This document shows, in pieces, positions 8,418-16,849 of a DNA stretch of 41,766 nt. The position numbers and the translations under genes were made by a program. The DNA is from Candidatus Nanopelagicales bacterium (GTDB lineage: Bacteria > Actinomycetota > Actinomycetes > S36-B12 > CAIYMF01): contig JALOLH010000025.1 of NCBI GenBank assembly GCA_025456065.1, positions 1 to 41,766 of the forward strand, read 5' to 3'. Under the pieces are notes generated by a model. The model ran no database searches and was not told where the DNA came from. It saw nothing but the letters and a program-made list of their open reading frames with translations. Each line of letters opens with the position of its first letter. Position 1 is the first letter of the stretch.

Positions 8418-8423
8418 TACGCA
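8418..8423 (+). promoter_or_regulatory. -10 element TACGCA, probable leaderless promoter
   Basis: TACGCA, a 6-nt gap (cccagc), then ATG at 8430. The last base departs from TANNNT. No ribosome-binding site. Confidence 0.45.
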
Positions 8424-8429
8424 CCCAGC

Positions 8430-9485
8430 ATGGCCATCGATCTGAGCCCGTGGAGCGTGCTGCTGGGCGGGGATGACACGACAGACCCCATCACCTGGGC
8501 CTACCTGCCCTCGATGCACGACGGGGACGCTGGTGCTGCCCTGCGATGGCGCGCGGTCCGTCAGGTCGCGGCCGAGCAGGGCGCCTCGACGACGGACCTT
8601 GCTGCGCTCGACGATCGGGTGCTGGCTGACGAGGGAGACTGGAGCCCGCACTACGTGGCCGTCCGCGGGGGCAGGGTGATCTGGAACCAGCGCTTCGACG
8701 ACGACGTCGTGGTGGGCGCGACGGCTGGGCACGGGCCGATCGCCGACATCTGGCCGCTGGTCGAGCATGCCCGAGCACGCGTGCCGTACCTGCTGGTCGA
8801 GGCGGGTCGCGGCGGAGGCGAGGTGAGCCTGCACCGGGCCGGGCGCACGGTGCAGCGGTCGACCGAGGGCAGCGACCCGCACCTGAAGAAGGTGCGCGGC
8901 GGCGGCTGGTCGCATCGCCGGATCCAGGCCCACACCGAGGAGGTCTGGCGGCGCAACGCCGCGGAGCTCGAGCAGGAGGTCGAAGCCCTCTGGCGCGACG
9001 AGCCCGCGGAGCTGGTCGTCCTGGCCGGGGACGTGCGGGCCCGGGAGAAGTTCCGCGGGAGCATCCCCGTGGCCCTGGACGACGTCCTCGTCGAGGTCGA
9101 TCGGCACACCCGGCCGGAGGGCGCGGACTCCGGAGCCGTCGACTCCGCGCTCGACCTGGCGCTGGACGACCGTCAGCGTCGCGAGGAGGAGGTCCAGCTG
9201 GACGACCTCGGCCGGCATCTGCAGCGCGGGACCGCGTGCCTCGGCGAGACGGCCGTCGCCGAGGCGCTCGCCGTCGGGCAGGCGGGCACGCTCATGCTCG
9301 ACGCCCGGGCCCACCTGCACGGGCGGGCGGCGCTGCTGGGGCAGGCGGCCCGGACCAGCGCCGAGCTCGTCGTCGTGGAGCACCGGGGCCTGCCGGAGGG
9401 CGCCTCCGTCGCAGCGCTGCTGCGCTGGCCGACGCCCACGGATCCGGACCAGTCGGCTCCCGCGGACGCGCCGGCTACACGTTGA
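8430..9485 (+). CDS. Vms1/Ankzf1-like peptidyl-tRNA hydrolase family protein (baeRF family 2, Rv2629-like)
   Basis: 351 aa. Members of this group resemble the central domain of eukaryotic/archaeal release factor 1 and are predicted to act on peptidyl-tRNA at stalled ribosomes. The diagnostic segment is RGGGWSHRRIQAHTEEVWRRNA near residue 155, followed by VVLAGDVRAREKFR and a C-terminal stretch (AGTLMLDARAHLHGRAALLG, TSAELVVVEHRGLPEGASVAALLRW) with the alternating strands typical of the family. The start is set by the -10 element 6 nt upstream. Its 3' end overlaps the convergent ychF gene by 11 bp. The biochemical role here is inferred from family. Confidence 0.75.
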   Translation: MAIDLSPWSVLLGGDDTTDPITWAYLPSMHDGDAGAALRWRAVRQVAAEQGASTTDLAALDDRVLADEGDWSPHYVAVRGGRVIWNQRFDDDVVVGATAGHGPIADIWPLVEHARARVPYLLVEAGRGGGEVSLHRAGRTVQRSTEGSDPHLKKVRGGGWSHRRIQAHTEEVWRRNAAELEQEVEALWRDEPAELVVLAGDVRAREKFRGSIPVALDDVLVEVDRHTRPEGADSGAVDSALDLALDDRQRREEEVQLDDLGRHLQRGTACLGETAVAEALAVGQAGTLMLDARAHLHGRAALLGQAARTSAELVVVEHRGLPEGASVAALLRWPTPTDPDQSAPADAPATR

Positions 9486-10548
9486 ACCGGAACTCGACCA
9501 CGTCGCCGTCCTGCATCACGTACTCCTTGCCCTCGATGCGGACCTTGCCGTGGGCGCGCGCCTCCTGCATCGAACCAGCGGCGACGAGGTCGTCGAAGTG
9601 CACGACCTCGGCCTTGATGAAGCCCTTCTGGAAGTCGGTGTGGATCACGCCGGCGGCCTCCGGCGCCGTCGCGCCCTTGCGGATCGTCCACGCCCGCGAC
9701 TCCTTCGGCCCAGCCGTGAGGAAGGTCTGCAGGCCCAGCGTGTCGAACCCGACCCGGGCCAACGCGTGCAGGCCACTCTCCTCCTGCCCGATCGACTGCA
9801 GCAGCTCCAGCGCCTCGGCCTCGTCGAGCTCGATGAGCTCGGCCTCGGTCCTCGCGTCGAGGAACACCGCCTCGGCCGGGGCGACCAGGCTGGACAGCTC
9901 CTCGCGCATGGCGTCGTCCGCCAGCTCGTCGGCGTCGACGTTGAACGCGTAGAGGAACGGCTTGGCGGTGAGGAGGAACAGCTCGCGCAGCGGCCCTCGA
10001 TCGAGGCCCGCGGCGAAGACCGTGCGCCCGGACTCGAGCACCGCCCTCGCCTCCTCGGCGGCGGCGAGCACGGCGGCCCGGTCCTTGTGCATCCGGGCTT
10101 CCTTCTGCAGCCGCGGGATCGCCTTCTCCAGGGTCTGCAGGTCGGCCAGGATCAGCTCGAGGTTGATGACCTCGATGTCGTCCTTGGGTGAGACCCGGCC
10201 GTCCACGTGGACGACGTCGGGATCGGTGAACACCCGGATCACCTGGCAGATCGCGTCGGACTCGCGGATGTGGGACAGGAACTTGTTGCCCAGGCCCGCT
10301 CCCTCGCTGGCACCCTTCACGATGCCGGCGATGTCGACGAACATCACCGTGGCGGGGACCACCTTCGCGGAGCCGAAGATGCCGGCGAGGACGCCGAGCC
10401 GCGGGTCGGGCACGCCGACGACGCCGGTGTTCGGCTCGATGGTCGCGAAGGGGTAGTTGGCCGCCAGGACGTCGTTGCGGGTCAGCGCGTTGAACAGCGT
10501 CGACTTGCCGACGTTGGGCAGGCCGACGATGCCGATGGTGAGGGCCAT
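9475..10548 (-). CDS. ychF: Redox-regulated ATPase YchF (Obg-family)
   Basis: Ribosome-associated P-loop NTPase, 357 aa, near the usual 362. Motifs: G1 GLPNVGKST, G2/G3 region with FVDIAGIVKGASEGAGLGN, and the YchF-specific NVDADE in place of the NKxD guanine-specificity motif, which explains ATP preference. A coiled coil region (KAIPRLQKEARMHKDRAAVL) and a C-terminal TGS domain (GVIHTDFQKGFIKAEVV, GKVRIEGKEYVMQDGDVVEFRFNV) follow. ATG at 10548 is chosen over one at 10566 because a GACAAT hexamer (10560-10555) lies 6 nt before it and orthologues begin MALTIGIVGLPN. Single-gene unit, convergent with the baeRF-like gene. Confidence 0.96.
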   Translation of the reverse strand: MALTIGIVGLPNVGKSTLFNALTRNDVLAANYPFATIEPNTGVVGVPDPRLGVLAGIFGSAKVVPATVMFVDIAGIVKGASEGAGLGNKFLSHIRESDAICQVIRVFTDPDVVHVDGRVSPKDDIEVINLELILADLQTLEKAIPRLQKEARMHKDRAAVLAAAEEARAVLESGRTVFAAGLDRGPLRELFLLTAKPFLYAFNVDADELADDAMREELSSLVAPAEAVFLDARTEAELIELDEAEALELLQSIGQEESGLHALARVGFDTLGLQTFLTAGPKESRAWTIRKGATAPEAAGVIHTDFQKGFIKAEVVHFDDLVAAGSMQEARAHGKVRIEGKEYVMQDGDVVEFRFNV

Positions 10549-10594
10549 CCGCTGATTGTCCCCCATGGTGGGCCGGGGGTGGCCCGGTGCGTCC

Positions 10595-12232
10595 TCAGCC
10601 GGTTGCCGTGTAGATGGTGCGGCCGTCCTTGATCGTCTCGCGGACGGTGATGTCCTTGATGGCCATGGGGTCGACGGCCAGCGGGTCGTCGGACAGGACC
10701 ACCAGGTCGGCGCGCTTGCCGACCTCCAGGGAGCCCTTCGAGTCCTCCTCGAAGTGCTGGCGGGCGGAGTTGATCGTGATCGCCTGCAGTGCCTCGTAGG
10801 GGGTGACCCGCTGGTCGGGTCCGAGCACCGAGCCGTCCCGCATGGGCCGGTTCACCGCGGTCCAGACGACCATCATCTGGTCGATGGGGGCGACGTTGAA
10901 GTCGGTGTGGTTCGTGGGCTTCAGTCCGCGGTCGATGACGTCGCGCATCGGGCTGAGGTAGGCCGCCTGCTCGGGGCCGCGGTTGGCCACGTGGGCCTGG
11001 CCGAAGAAGAACGTGTGCTCGGTGTACAGCGAGGGGATCAGGTTGTACTCGACGTACTTGTCCAGCTGGTCGGGGCGCACGAACTGCGAGTGGATCACGG
11101 TGCTGCGCCGGTCGGCGTCCAGGCTGCCCGCCGCGGCACGGGCGTGCCCGGCGAGGATCATGTCGATCGCCGCGTCGCCGTTGGCGTGGAACAGCACCTG
11201 CAGGCCGGCGTCGTAGCAGGTCTGCAGGGCGTCGTCGAAGAACTCCTGCGGGAAGCTCGGCTCCCCGCACCAGTCCTGCTCCCCACCGGGTCCGCCGGTC
11301 AGGTACGGGGTGGTGAAGTAGGCGGTCCGGCCCTGGGGCGAGCCGTCCATGGTGATCTTGATGCCACCGAGCTTCAGGCCGTTGCGGTAGGTCCGGAAGG
11401 TCTCCGGCGGGTTGTCCGCCAGGATCTTCTCCATGTCGGTGATGAACGGGTAGGCGATCACGTCGATGAACAGCGCGCCGGCCTCGGCGCCGCGCTGCAG
11501 CACCGCCAGCTGGGCGGCGTGCGTGGCACCCTCCTGGGCCGTCGTCACGCCGGCCGCGGCGTAGATCATCTGGCCGGCGCGCAGCTGCTCGAGCTCCTGC
11601 TCCGGCGAGGGCGTCGGCAGGTTGGCGAACACGGACGCGAAGGCCATCTCCATCACCAGGCCCAGCGGCTCGTTCGTGCCGGGCCGGCGCACGATCACCC
11701 CGCCGGGTGGCGTCTCGGTGCTCTCGTCGAACCCGTAGAGGGCCAACGCCGCGGAGTTCATCACCGCACCGTGCAGCGACACGTGCATGGCCATCACCGG
11801 GTTGTCCGGGAACGCCGGGTCCAGGTCGTCCTTGGTCAGCGGATGGTCGGCCGGCAGGAGGTTCTCGTCGTAGCCATAGCCGATCAGCAGCTCGCCGGGC
11901 TGCAGCCCGCCCTTGGCCCCGGCGAAGCGCTGCAGCTCCGCGACGACGTCCTGCGCGGAGCTGCACGGACCGACCGGCGGGGCGCTGACGTTGGCCTGCA
12001 CCGTCATCCCCAGGGCGTTGATGAAGTGGCTGTGCGGGTCGACGAACCCGGGCAGCAGCGTGGCCCCGCCGAGGTCGCGGACCTCGGCAGCGGGGTACTG
12101 CTGCTCGGCCGTGGCACGGTCCCCGACGAAGGCGATCCGGCCGTCCTGGACCACGAGGCACTCCACGTACTCCGGGGACTCCCCGGCCATCGTCAGGATC
12201 CGACCATTGCTGAACATCGACGTCACTGCCAT
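10595..12232 (-). CDS. Amidohydrolase family protein (Amidohydro_3, YtcJ-like)
   Basis: Metal-dependent hydrolase, 545 aa. N-terminal composite beta domain (FSNGRILTMAGESPEYVECLVVQDGRIAFVG), then the metal-binding LLPGFVDPHSHF, a long TIM-barrel with YAAAGVTTAQEG, GGIKITMDGSPQGRTAYFT, VLFHANGDAAIDM, and the C-terminal ITINSARQHFEEDSKGSLEVGKRADLVVLSDDP that closes the beta domain. Start ATG at 12232 has AGGAGGAGG 6 nt upstream, a strong ribosome-binding site. No signal peptide. Substrate not predictable; relatives act on amides, carbamates or N-acyl compounds. Confidence 0.85.
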   Translation of the reverse strand: MAVTSMFSNGRILTMAGESPEYVECLVVQDGRIAFVGDRATAEQQYPAAEVRDLGGATLLPGFVDPHSHFINALGMTVQANVSAPPVGPCSSAQDVVAELQRFAGAKGGLQPGELLIGYGYDENLLPADHPLTKDDLDPAFPDNPVMAMHVSLHGAVMNSAALALYGFDESTETPPGGVIVRRPGTNEPLGLVMEMAFASVFANLPTPSPEQELEQLRAGQMIYAAAGVTTAQEGATHAAQLAVLQRGAEAGALFIDVIAYPFITDMEKILADNPPETFRTYRNGLKLGGIKITMDGSPQGRTAYFTTPYLTGGPGGEQDWCGEPSFPQEFFDDALQTCYDAGLQVLFHANGDAAIDMILAGHARAAAGSLDADRRSTVIHSQFVRPDQLDKYVEYNLIPSLYTEHTFFFGQAHVANRGPEQAAYLSPMRDVIDRGLKPTNHTDFNVAPIDQMMVVWTAVNRPMRDGSVLGPDQRVTPYEALQAITINSARQHFEEDSKGSLEVGKRADLVVLSDDPLAVDPMAIKDITVRETIKDGRTIYTATG

Positions 12233-12366
12233 TGCGAGCCTCCTCCTCGTGGCCGTCACACGGAACTGCCGCGCCTCGTCCGGCGATGATCCGCCAACCG
12301 GGCCCCCGATCGCCCGGCGGAGCGGGTCACGGGCGGCCGACGGCAGCGGGCTGCGCCGCCGATGAG

Positions 12367-12372
12367 TACCCT
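12367..12372 (+). promoter_or_regulatory. -10 element TACCCT, probable leaderless promoter
   Basis: TACCCT, a 7-nt gap, then an in-frame GTG at 12380. It favours that GTG over the ATG at 12362, which would place the hexamer inside the coding sequence. Confidence 0.5.
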
Positions 12373-12379
12373 GCCGACG

Positions 12380-13192
12380 GTGGAGCAGGTGGAGCCGCAG
12401 ACCTGGCACCACGGCCTGGTGGCGCGCTGGTGGTCGCTGTTCCGCGACTCGGGGCCGGAGATCGCCTACTTCCGGCAGTTCGTCGAGGCAGGGCAGCCAG
12501 CGCTCGATGTCGCCTGCGGGACTGGCCGCCTGCTCGTGCCGTACCTCCAGGCCGGCCTGGACGTCGACGGGTGCGACGTGTCACCGGACATGGTGGCGCT
12601 CTGCGCGCTGGCGGTCGAGGCGGTGGGCGCTTCCGCGCAGCTGACCTGCCAGGCGATGCACGCGCTCGACCTGCCCCGTCGGTACCGCACGATCCTCGTC
12701 TGTGGTGGGTTCGGGTTGGGCTCCACGCGGGATCAGGACCAGCTGGCGCTGCGCCGCCTGTACGAGCACCTCGAGCCGGGAGGGCGCCTGGTGCTGGACA
12801 ACGAGGTCCCCTATGCCGACGCCGCCGTCTGGGACCTGTGGCCCTCAGGCCGGCGGGGCGGCCTGCCCGAGCAGCCGCGGCCTCCCGGTGCCCGGCAGCT
12901 CGGGCCCGACGGCGACGAGTACGCGCTCGAGTCGCGGCTCCTCGCCGTGGACCCGCTGGGACAGCAGGTGGCCCGGGAGATCCGCGCGTCCCGGTGGCGA
13001 GCGGGGTCGCTCGTCGCCGAGGAGCACCACCGGCTCACCTCCAACCTCTACTTCCGCAGCGAGCTCGTGCTGATGCTCGAGCGGGCCGGCTTCGCCGAGG
13101 TCGCGGTGCGCGGGGAGTACAACGACCTCCCGCCCACCCCGGACGACGCGTTCCTCGTGTACGTCGCCACGCGCGAGCCGGGCACGTCGTAG
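12380..13192 (+). CDS. Class I SAM-dependent methyltransferase
   Basis: Small-molecule-type methyltransferase, 270 aa from GTG 12380 or 276 aa from ATG 12362. Motif I ALDVACGTGRLLVPYLQ binds SAM; motif II acidic residue in DVDGCDVSPDMV; motif IV region YRTILVCGGFGLGSTRDQ; post-motif LEPGGRLVLDNEVP; the C-terminal half is a beta sheet region (SLVAEEHHRLTSNLYFRSELV, GFAEVAVRGEYND). No Shine-Dalgarno precedes either start; the TACCCT hexamer supports the GTG. Substrate unknown. Convergent with the HEAT-like gene, 18 bp apart. Confidence 0.75.
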   Translation: MEQVEPQTWHHGLVARWWSLFRDSGPEIAYFRQFVEAGQPALDVACGTGRLLVPYLQAGLDVDGCDVSPDMVALCALAVEAVGASAQLTCQAMHALDLPRRYRTILVCGGFGLGSTRDQDQLALRRLYEHLEPGGRLVLDNEVPYADAAVWDLWPSGRRGGLPEQPRPPGARQLGPDGDEYALESRLLAVDPLGQQVAREIRASRWRAGSLVAEEHHRLTSNLYFRSELVLMLERAGFAEVAVRGEYNDLPPTPDDAFLVYVATREPGTS

Positions 13193-13210
13193 CCCGGGCT
13201 CCGCCCTCGA

Positions 13211-13942
13211 TCAGCGCTGGGCCGCTTCCAGGACGCGCTGCAGCCTGGCCTTGCGCCGGTTCTCCCGCACGATCCACTGCACGTCGGGGTCGGTGGACGC
13301 CTCCAGCCGCATGAGCTCCGCCAGCCCGGGTGCGGGATCGGCCGCGATCGCGACGCTCCAGCAGTAGCCGAGCGCCTGCCGCAGCGTGCGGACGTCGTCG
13401 CGGCGCCGGGCGGGCTCCGGCAGTGACGCGAGCGAGTCGGTCGCCACCCGACAGGCAGCCAGCGCCGGGGTGGCGCCGTTCACCCCGGCGAGCAACCGCG
13501 GCTCGCAGATCCCCGCCACCGCCGCTCGTTGCACCAGCGGGTCCTCGTCACGAACCCAGGCTCCGACGATCCGGACCAGGCGGGGCAGGTCGCGGTCCCC
13601 CACGCGCTGCAGCCCTGTCGCGACGGCCTCGCGGATGCGCCACCGCGGGTCCCGGGCGTGGCGGTGCAGCGTCATCACGAGGACGGGATCCTCCCGACGC
13701 GCCAGTCGCTCCCCGAGCGCCAGGACCGTGCAGCAGCGCACGAACTCGTCGTCGTCGGGTGCCAGCGCATCGACCAGGGGGTCGGGGGCCCAGTCGGCGA
13801 ACGCGTGCGCGAGCTCCAGGTTGCCCCGGGGACCGGGCAGGTTCGAGTGCTCGAGGAGGTAGGTGCGCACGGCGGCGCCGTCGCCAGCGATGGCGTCGAG
13901 GTCGGCGACGTGGCGGTCCCGCTTGGTCGGGCGCGTGGGCAC
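13211..13942 (-). CDS. HEAT-repeat/DNA-alkylation-repeat-like protein
   Basis: 243 aa, mostly alpha helical. Repeated helical pairs such as DDDEFVRCCTVLALGERLAR, RDPRWRIREAVATGLQRVGD and DEDPLVQRAAVAGICEPRLL have the spacing of HEAT repeats, as in AlkC/AlkD-like proteins. I cannot see a catalytic residue assignment, so it may be a binding scaffold or a glycosylase relative. GTG start at 13942 follows TAGGCA (13954-13949) with a 6-nt gap and no ribosome-binding site. It is divergent from the SOS-boxed HNH gene, 159 bp apart; a DNA-repair link is only suggestive. Confidence 0.65.
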   Translation of the reverse strand: MPTRPTKRDRHVADLDAIAGDGAAVRTYLLEHSNLPGPRGNLELAHAFADWAPDPLVDALAPDDDEFVRCCTVLALGERLARREDPVLVMTLHRHARDPRWRIREAVATGLQRVGDRDLPRLVRIVGAWVRDEDPLVQRAAVAGICEPRLLAGVNGATPALAACRVATDSLASLPEPARRRDDVRTLRQALGYCWSVAIAADPAPGLAELMRLEASTDPDVQWIVRENRRKARLQRVLEAAQR

Positions 13943-13948
13943 GGCCCC

Positions 13949-13954
13949 TGCCTA
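13949..13954 (-). promoter_or_regulatory. -10 element TAGGCA, leaderless promoter of the HEAT-like gene
   Basis: On the minus strand TAGGCA, 6 nt (ggggcc), then GTG at 13942. No ribosome-binding site. Confidence 0.5.
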
Positions 13955-14043
13955 CGCCCCCGCGCGCACGCACGGCAAGTCCTCCACGGCGGACCCTTCG
14001 CGCGCGCCGCTCGCCAGGCACCGCGACGCCTCGCGCCCCAGCG

Positions 14044-14072
14044 TTGGCGTTGTCGGTGGGCGGGGGTAGCGT
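14044..14072 (+). promoter_or_regulatory. Promoter of the HNH endonuclease gene
   Basis: -35 TTGGCG (14044-14049), 17-bp spacer, -10 TAGCGT (14067-14072). The predicted start of transcription near 14079 lies just upstream of the LexA box at 14083. Confidence 0.6.
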
Positions 14073-14082
14073 GTGGGGCACG

Positions 14083-14098
14083 TCGAACAGGTGTTCGC
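14083..14098 (+). promoter_or_regulatory. LexA/SOS box TCGAACAGGTGTTCGC
   Basis: Matches the actinobacterial/Gram-positive LexA operator TCGAAC-N4-GTTCGA in 11 of 12 fixed positions. It lies 3 bp before the ATG at 14102 and just downstream of the predicted transcription start, a position suited to repression. It is the only such palindrome I found in the window. Confidence 0.8.
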
Positions 14099-14101
14099 CT
14101 C

Positions 14102-15517
14102 ATGGACGGGGGTCCGGGTGTGATCAGCGTGGAAGTGATCGTGCGCGATGGCGCGGGGCGTCGGATCGACCTCGCCGCGACCGAGGTCGGCGGGCTCGTC
14201 GATCTCGTTCGCGCCAGACCGCCCGACGAGCAGGCACCGCCCGGATCCGACCTCGCGCTCGACGTCACCGCCTTCGGGGCGGCACGCCTCGCCCTCGAGG
14301 CGGTGGAGCACGCGACACGGCAGGTCGCCGCGCTGCGCATCGCCTGCGTGAGCGCGGTCGCCGACCATGCCCAGTCAAGGGACGCGATCGCGAGCGACCG
14401 GGTGCTCGACGAGCTCATGGCCCAGCTGCTGGTGTCCCGACGCTCCGCCCAGTACGCGCATCGGCAGGCCGAGTCCGTCCGCTTCTGGCCGAGGGTCTGG
14501 ACGGCCCTGGCCAATGGGGTCATCGACACGACCCGGGCGGCGATCCTCGCCGATGCGGTCACCGACGAGGACGGAGCACCGCGTGGCGGGTACGCCGAGG
14601 AGTGCGCGGACCTGACGGAGGCCGGGCTCGCGTACGGCCAGGAGCACACCGCGCGGCAGCTGGAGCGGTTCCTGCGTCGGCGGCTGCTCGCCCTGGGCTG
14701 CCCGGAGCGTGCCCGGCGGCGCCGGCGTGCGCTGGCCGAGCGCGGCGTCTGGGTCGCCCATGACGGGGAAGGCATGGCCGAGCTCACCGCGCGGCTCAGC
14801 AGTGAGGACGCCGAGCGCGTCTACACCACGCTCCGCGGCATCGCCCTGGCGGATCGCAATGGGGAGGTGGACGACGACGGCTGCCGCGATCCCGTCGAGC
14901 CGCTGGACGTCTGGATGGCGGCAGCGCTGGTCGATGCCGTGCTCGGGTGCGGCAGCGTCTGGTCGTGGCCATCGGACACAGCTGACACGACCCGCAGGCC
15001 CAGTCACGGCTCGACGGGGCAGCCGGTGCAGACCGTGGTCAACGTGACGATCCCGATCATGTCGCTGGCCGGGCTCAGCGACGAACCGGGCGTGCTCAAC
15101 GGATTCGGGGCCATCTCGGCGGACACGGCGCGCCGGCTGGCCGGGGGTGACGCGCGCTGGCGGCACGTCCTCACCTGCCGGACCACCGGTGCGCTGCTCG
15201 ACGTGGGGACCCTGTCCTACCGTCCCCCCGCTGCACTGGCCAGGCACGTGCGCCTGCGGGACGGCACGTGCCGCTTCCCGGGATGCGCCGTCCCCGCTGC
15301 CGAGTGCGACCTCGACCACCTCGTGCCGTTCCCCGAAGGCCCAACGGCTGCGACCAACCTGCACGCGTTGTGCAGGCGCCACCACGGCCTCAAGCACGAG
15401 GGCGGATGGCGCGTGGACCAGGTCGAGGCGCACGGGTTGCGCTGGACCAGCCCGCAGGGAGCGACGGCGACGACCTGGCCCGACGACACGTGGACCGCGC
15501 TCGGCGCCACGGGCTGA
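14102..15517 (+). CDS. DUF222 / HNH endonuclease (13E12-repeat family)
   Basis: 471 aa. An N-terminal DUF222 helical region (about residues 1-340, with ALEAVEHATRQVAALRIA and ADLTEAGLAYGQEHTARQLERFLRR) precedes a C-terminal HNH nuclease: RLRDGTCRFPGCAVPAAECDLDHLVPFPEGPTAATNLHALCRRHHGLKHEGGW, with two Cys pairs and the DLDH and NL..CRRHH residues intact. Family members are abundant in actinobacteria and some in mycobacteria are known LexA targets. Here a LexA box sits directly before the start, so DNA-damage induction is likely. The DNA substrate is unknown; these may be remnants of mobile elements. Confidence 0.9.
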   Translation: MDGGPGVISVEVIVRDGAGRRIDLAATEVGGLVDLVRARPPDEQAPPGSDLALDVTAFGAARLALEAVEHATRQVAALRIACVSAVADHAQSRDAIASDRVLDELMAQLLVSRRSAQYAHRQAESVRFWPRVWTALANGVIDTTRAAILADAVTDEDGAPRGGYAEECADLTEAGLAYGQEHTARQLERFLRRRLLALGCPERARRRRRALAERGVWVAHDGEGMAELTARLSSEDAERVYTTLRGIALADRNGEVDDDGCRDPVEPLDVWMAAALVDAVLGCGSVWSWPSDTADTTRRPSHGSTGQPVQTVVNVTIPIMSLAGLSDEPGVLNGFGAISADTARRLAGGDARWRHVLTCRTTGALLDVGTLSYRPPAALARHVRLRDGTCRFPGCAVPAAECDLDHLVPFPEGPTAATNLHALCRRHHGLKHEGGWRVDQVEAHGLRWTSPQGATATTWPDDTWTALGATG

Positions 15518-15565
15518 CGGCGGGTGGCGGCGTCCGCCGAGCGTCGCGATGTCAGACCGTGGGGA

Positions 15566-15571
15566 TAGGAC
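15566..15571 (+). promoter_or_regulatory. -10 element TAGGAC, leaderless promoter of rmuC
   Basis: TAGGAC, 6 nt (ggggac), ATG at 15578. The last base departs from TANNNT. Confidence 0.45.
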
Positions 15572-15577
15572 GGGGAC

Positions 15578-16792
15578 ATGCAGACGACGGTGTGGGTGTG
15601 GACCGGGCTGGTGGCCGTCCTGGTGCTCGTGGCGGTGGCCGGCTGGCTGCTGCGCGGGCTCGTCGAGGGCCGACGGCTGGCCGCCGAGCGGGCAGTCGCC
15701 ACCGAGCGGGTCGCCCGGCTGGCCGCGGAGCTGGAGCAGGCGCGGGAGGCCGCAGCAGCCCGGGCCGAGGCGCCGGCGCAGGTGGCAGCGGCCATGGCCC
15801 CGGTGCAGACGGCACTCGATCGGCTGGAGGCCGCGGTGGCGAGGGCAGCCGGCGGGCAGGCCGGCGCGGTCGCGCAGCTCGCCGAGCAGCTGCGAGCGGT
15901 GTCGGAGCACGCGAGCACGTCGTCGGAGGGCCTGCGCCGCGAGACCGCCCGGCTGGTCGGGGCACTTGGCCACAGCGAGGTGCGCGGCCGCTGGGGGGAG
16001 TTCCAGCTGCGCCGCCTGCTGGAGACCTCGGGGCTCGTCCGGGACGTGCACTTCACCGAGCAGGTGACGGTCGCGACCGACGAGGGCCGGCTGCGCCCGG
16101 ACGTGGTGCTGCACCTCGGCGTCGACAAGACGGTCGTGGTCGACGCGAAGGTCTCGCTGCGCGCGATCCTCGCCGTCGAGGCGGGCGATCCCGAGCACGA
16201 GCAGGCCGCCGCCCGCGCGGCGCACGCCCGCGAGGTGCGCGCCCACGTCGAGCGGCTGGCGAGCAAGGAGTACGCCCGGCAGTTCGACACCGCTCCCGAG
16301 TTCGTGGTGATGTTCCTGCCGGCCGAGTCACTGCTCGCCGAGGCGCTGGCGTGGGACGCCTCGCTGCTCGAGGACGCCTTCACCCGCAACGTCGTGCTGG
16401 CCAGCCCCACCACGTTCATGGCCCTGACGCGTACCGTGGCCCACATCTGGCGCCAGGACGCGCTGGCCGAGAACGCGCGCGAGCTGCAGGCCCTGGGACG
16501 CGAGCTCACCGAGCGCCTCGGCGTCATGGTCGGTCACCTCGACCGGCTCGGCGCCTCCCTCGGCGCGAGCGTCACGGCCTACAACCGGACCATCGCCTCG
16601 ATGGAGACCCGGGTGCTGGTGACGGGCCGCAGGTTCGCGGGCCTGCAGGGGCTGCCCGAGCCGGAGTCGCCGCGGCAGGTCGAGGTGACGCCCCGGGCCA
16701 TCGGTGGCGGTCGGGCCCAGGAGCCGCAGGGCGAGGCCTCCGTCATCGACATGGCGGCCCGGGGGCCGGAGGTGGTCGACGTCGGGGCGTGA
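15578..16792 (+). CDS. rmuC: DNA recombination protein RmuC
   Basis: 404 aa. N-terminal transmembrane helix (VWTGLVAVLVLVAVAGWLLR), a long Ala/Glu/Arg coiled coil (about 30-130), then the RmuC nuclease-like domain: LGHSEVRGRWGEFQLRRLLE, DVVLHLGVDKTVVVDAKVSL with the DAK motif, EFVVMFLPAESLLAEAL, VVLASPTTFMALTRTVAHIWRQ. RmuC limits rearrangements at inverted repeats in E. coli; its exact activity is not established. ATG at 15578 follows TAGGAC by 6 nt. No neighbour suggests a dedicated operon. Confidence 0.93.
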   Translation: MQTTVWVWTGLVAVLVLVAVAGWLLRGLVEGRRLAAERAVATERVARLAAELEQAREAAAARAEAPAQVAAAMAPVQTALDRLEAAVARAAGGQAGAVAQLAEQLRAVSEHASTSSEGLRRETARLVGALGHSEVRGRWGEFQLRRLLETSGLVRDVHFTEQVTVATDEGRLRPDVVLHLGVDKTVVVDAKVSLRAILAVEAGDPEHEQAAARAAHAREVRAHVERLASKEYARQFDTAPEFVVMFLPAESLLAEALAWDASLLEDAFTRNVVLASPTTFMALTRTVAHIWRQDALAENARELQALGRELTERLGVMVGHLDRLGASLGASVTAYNRTIASMETRVLVTGRRFAGLQGLPEPESPRQVEVTPRAIGGGRAQEPQGEASVIDMAARGPEVVDVGA

Positions 16793-16835
16793 CCCCTGGC
16801 CGACGAGCAGCAGCGGGGCCGATCCGCGGGAGGTC

Positions 16836-16841
16836 TAGCAT
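16836..16841 (+). promoter_or_regulatory. -10 element TAGCAT before the DUF6542-like gene
   Basis: TAGCAT with an 8-nt gap to GTG at 16850; no ribosome-binding site. Confidence 0.5.
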
Positions 16842-16849
16842 TCGCTCCC

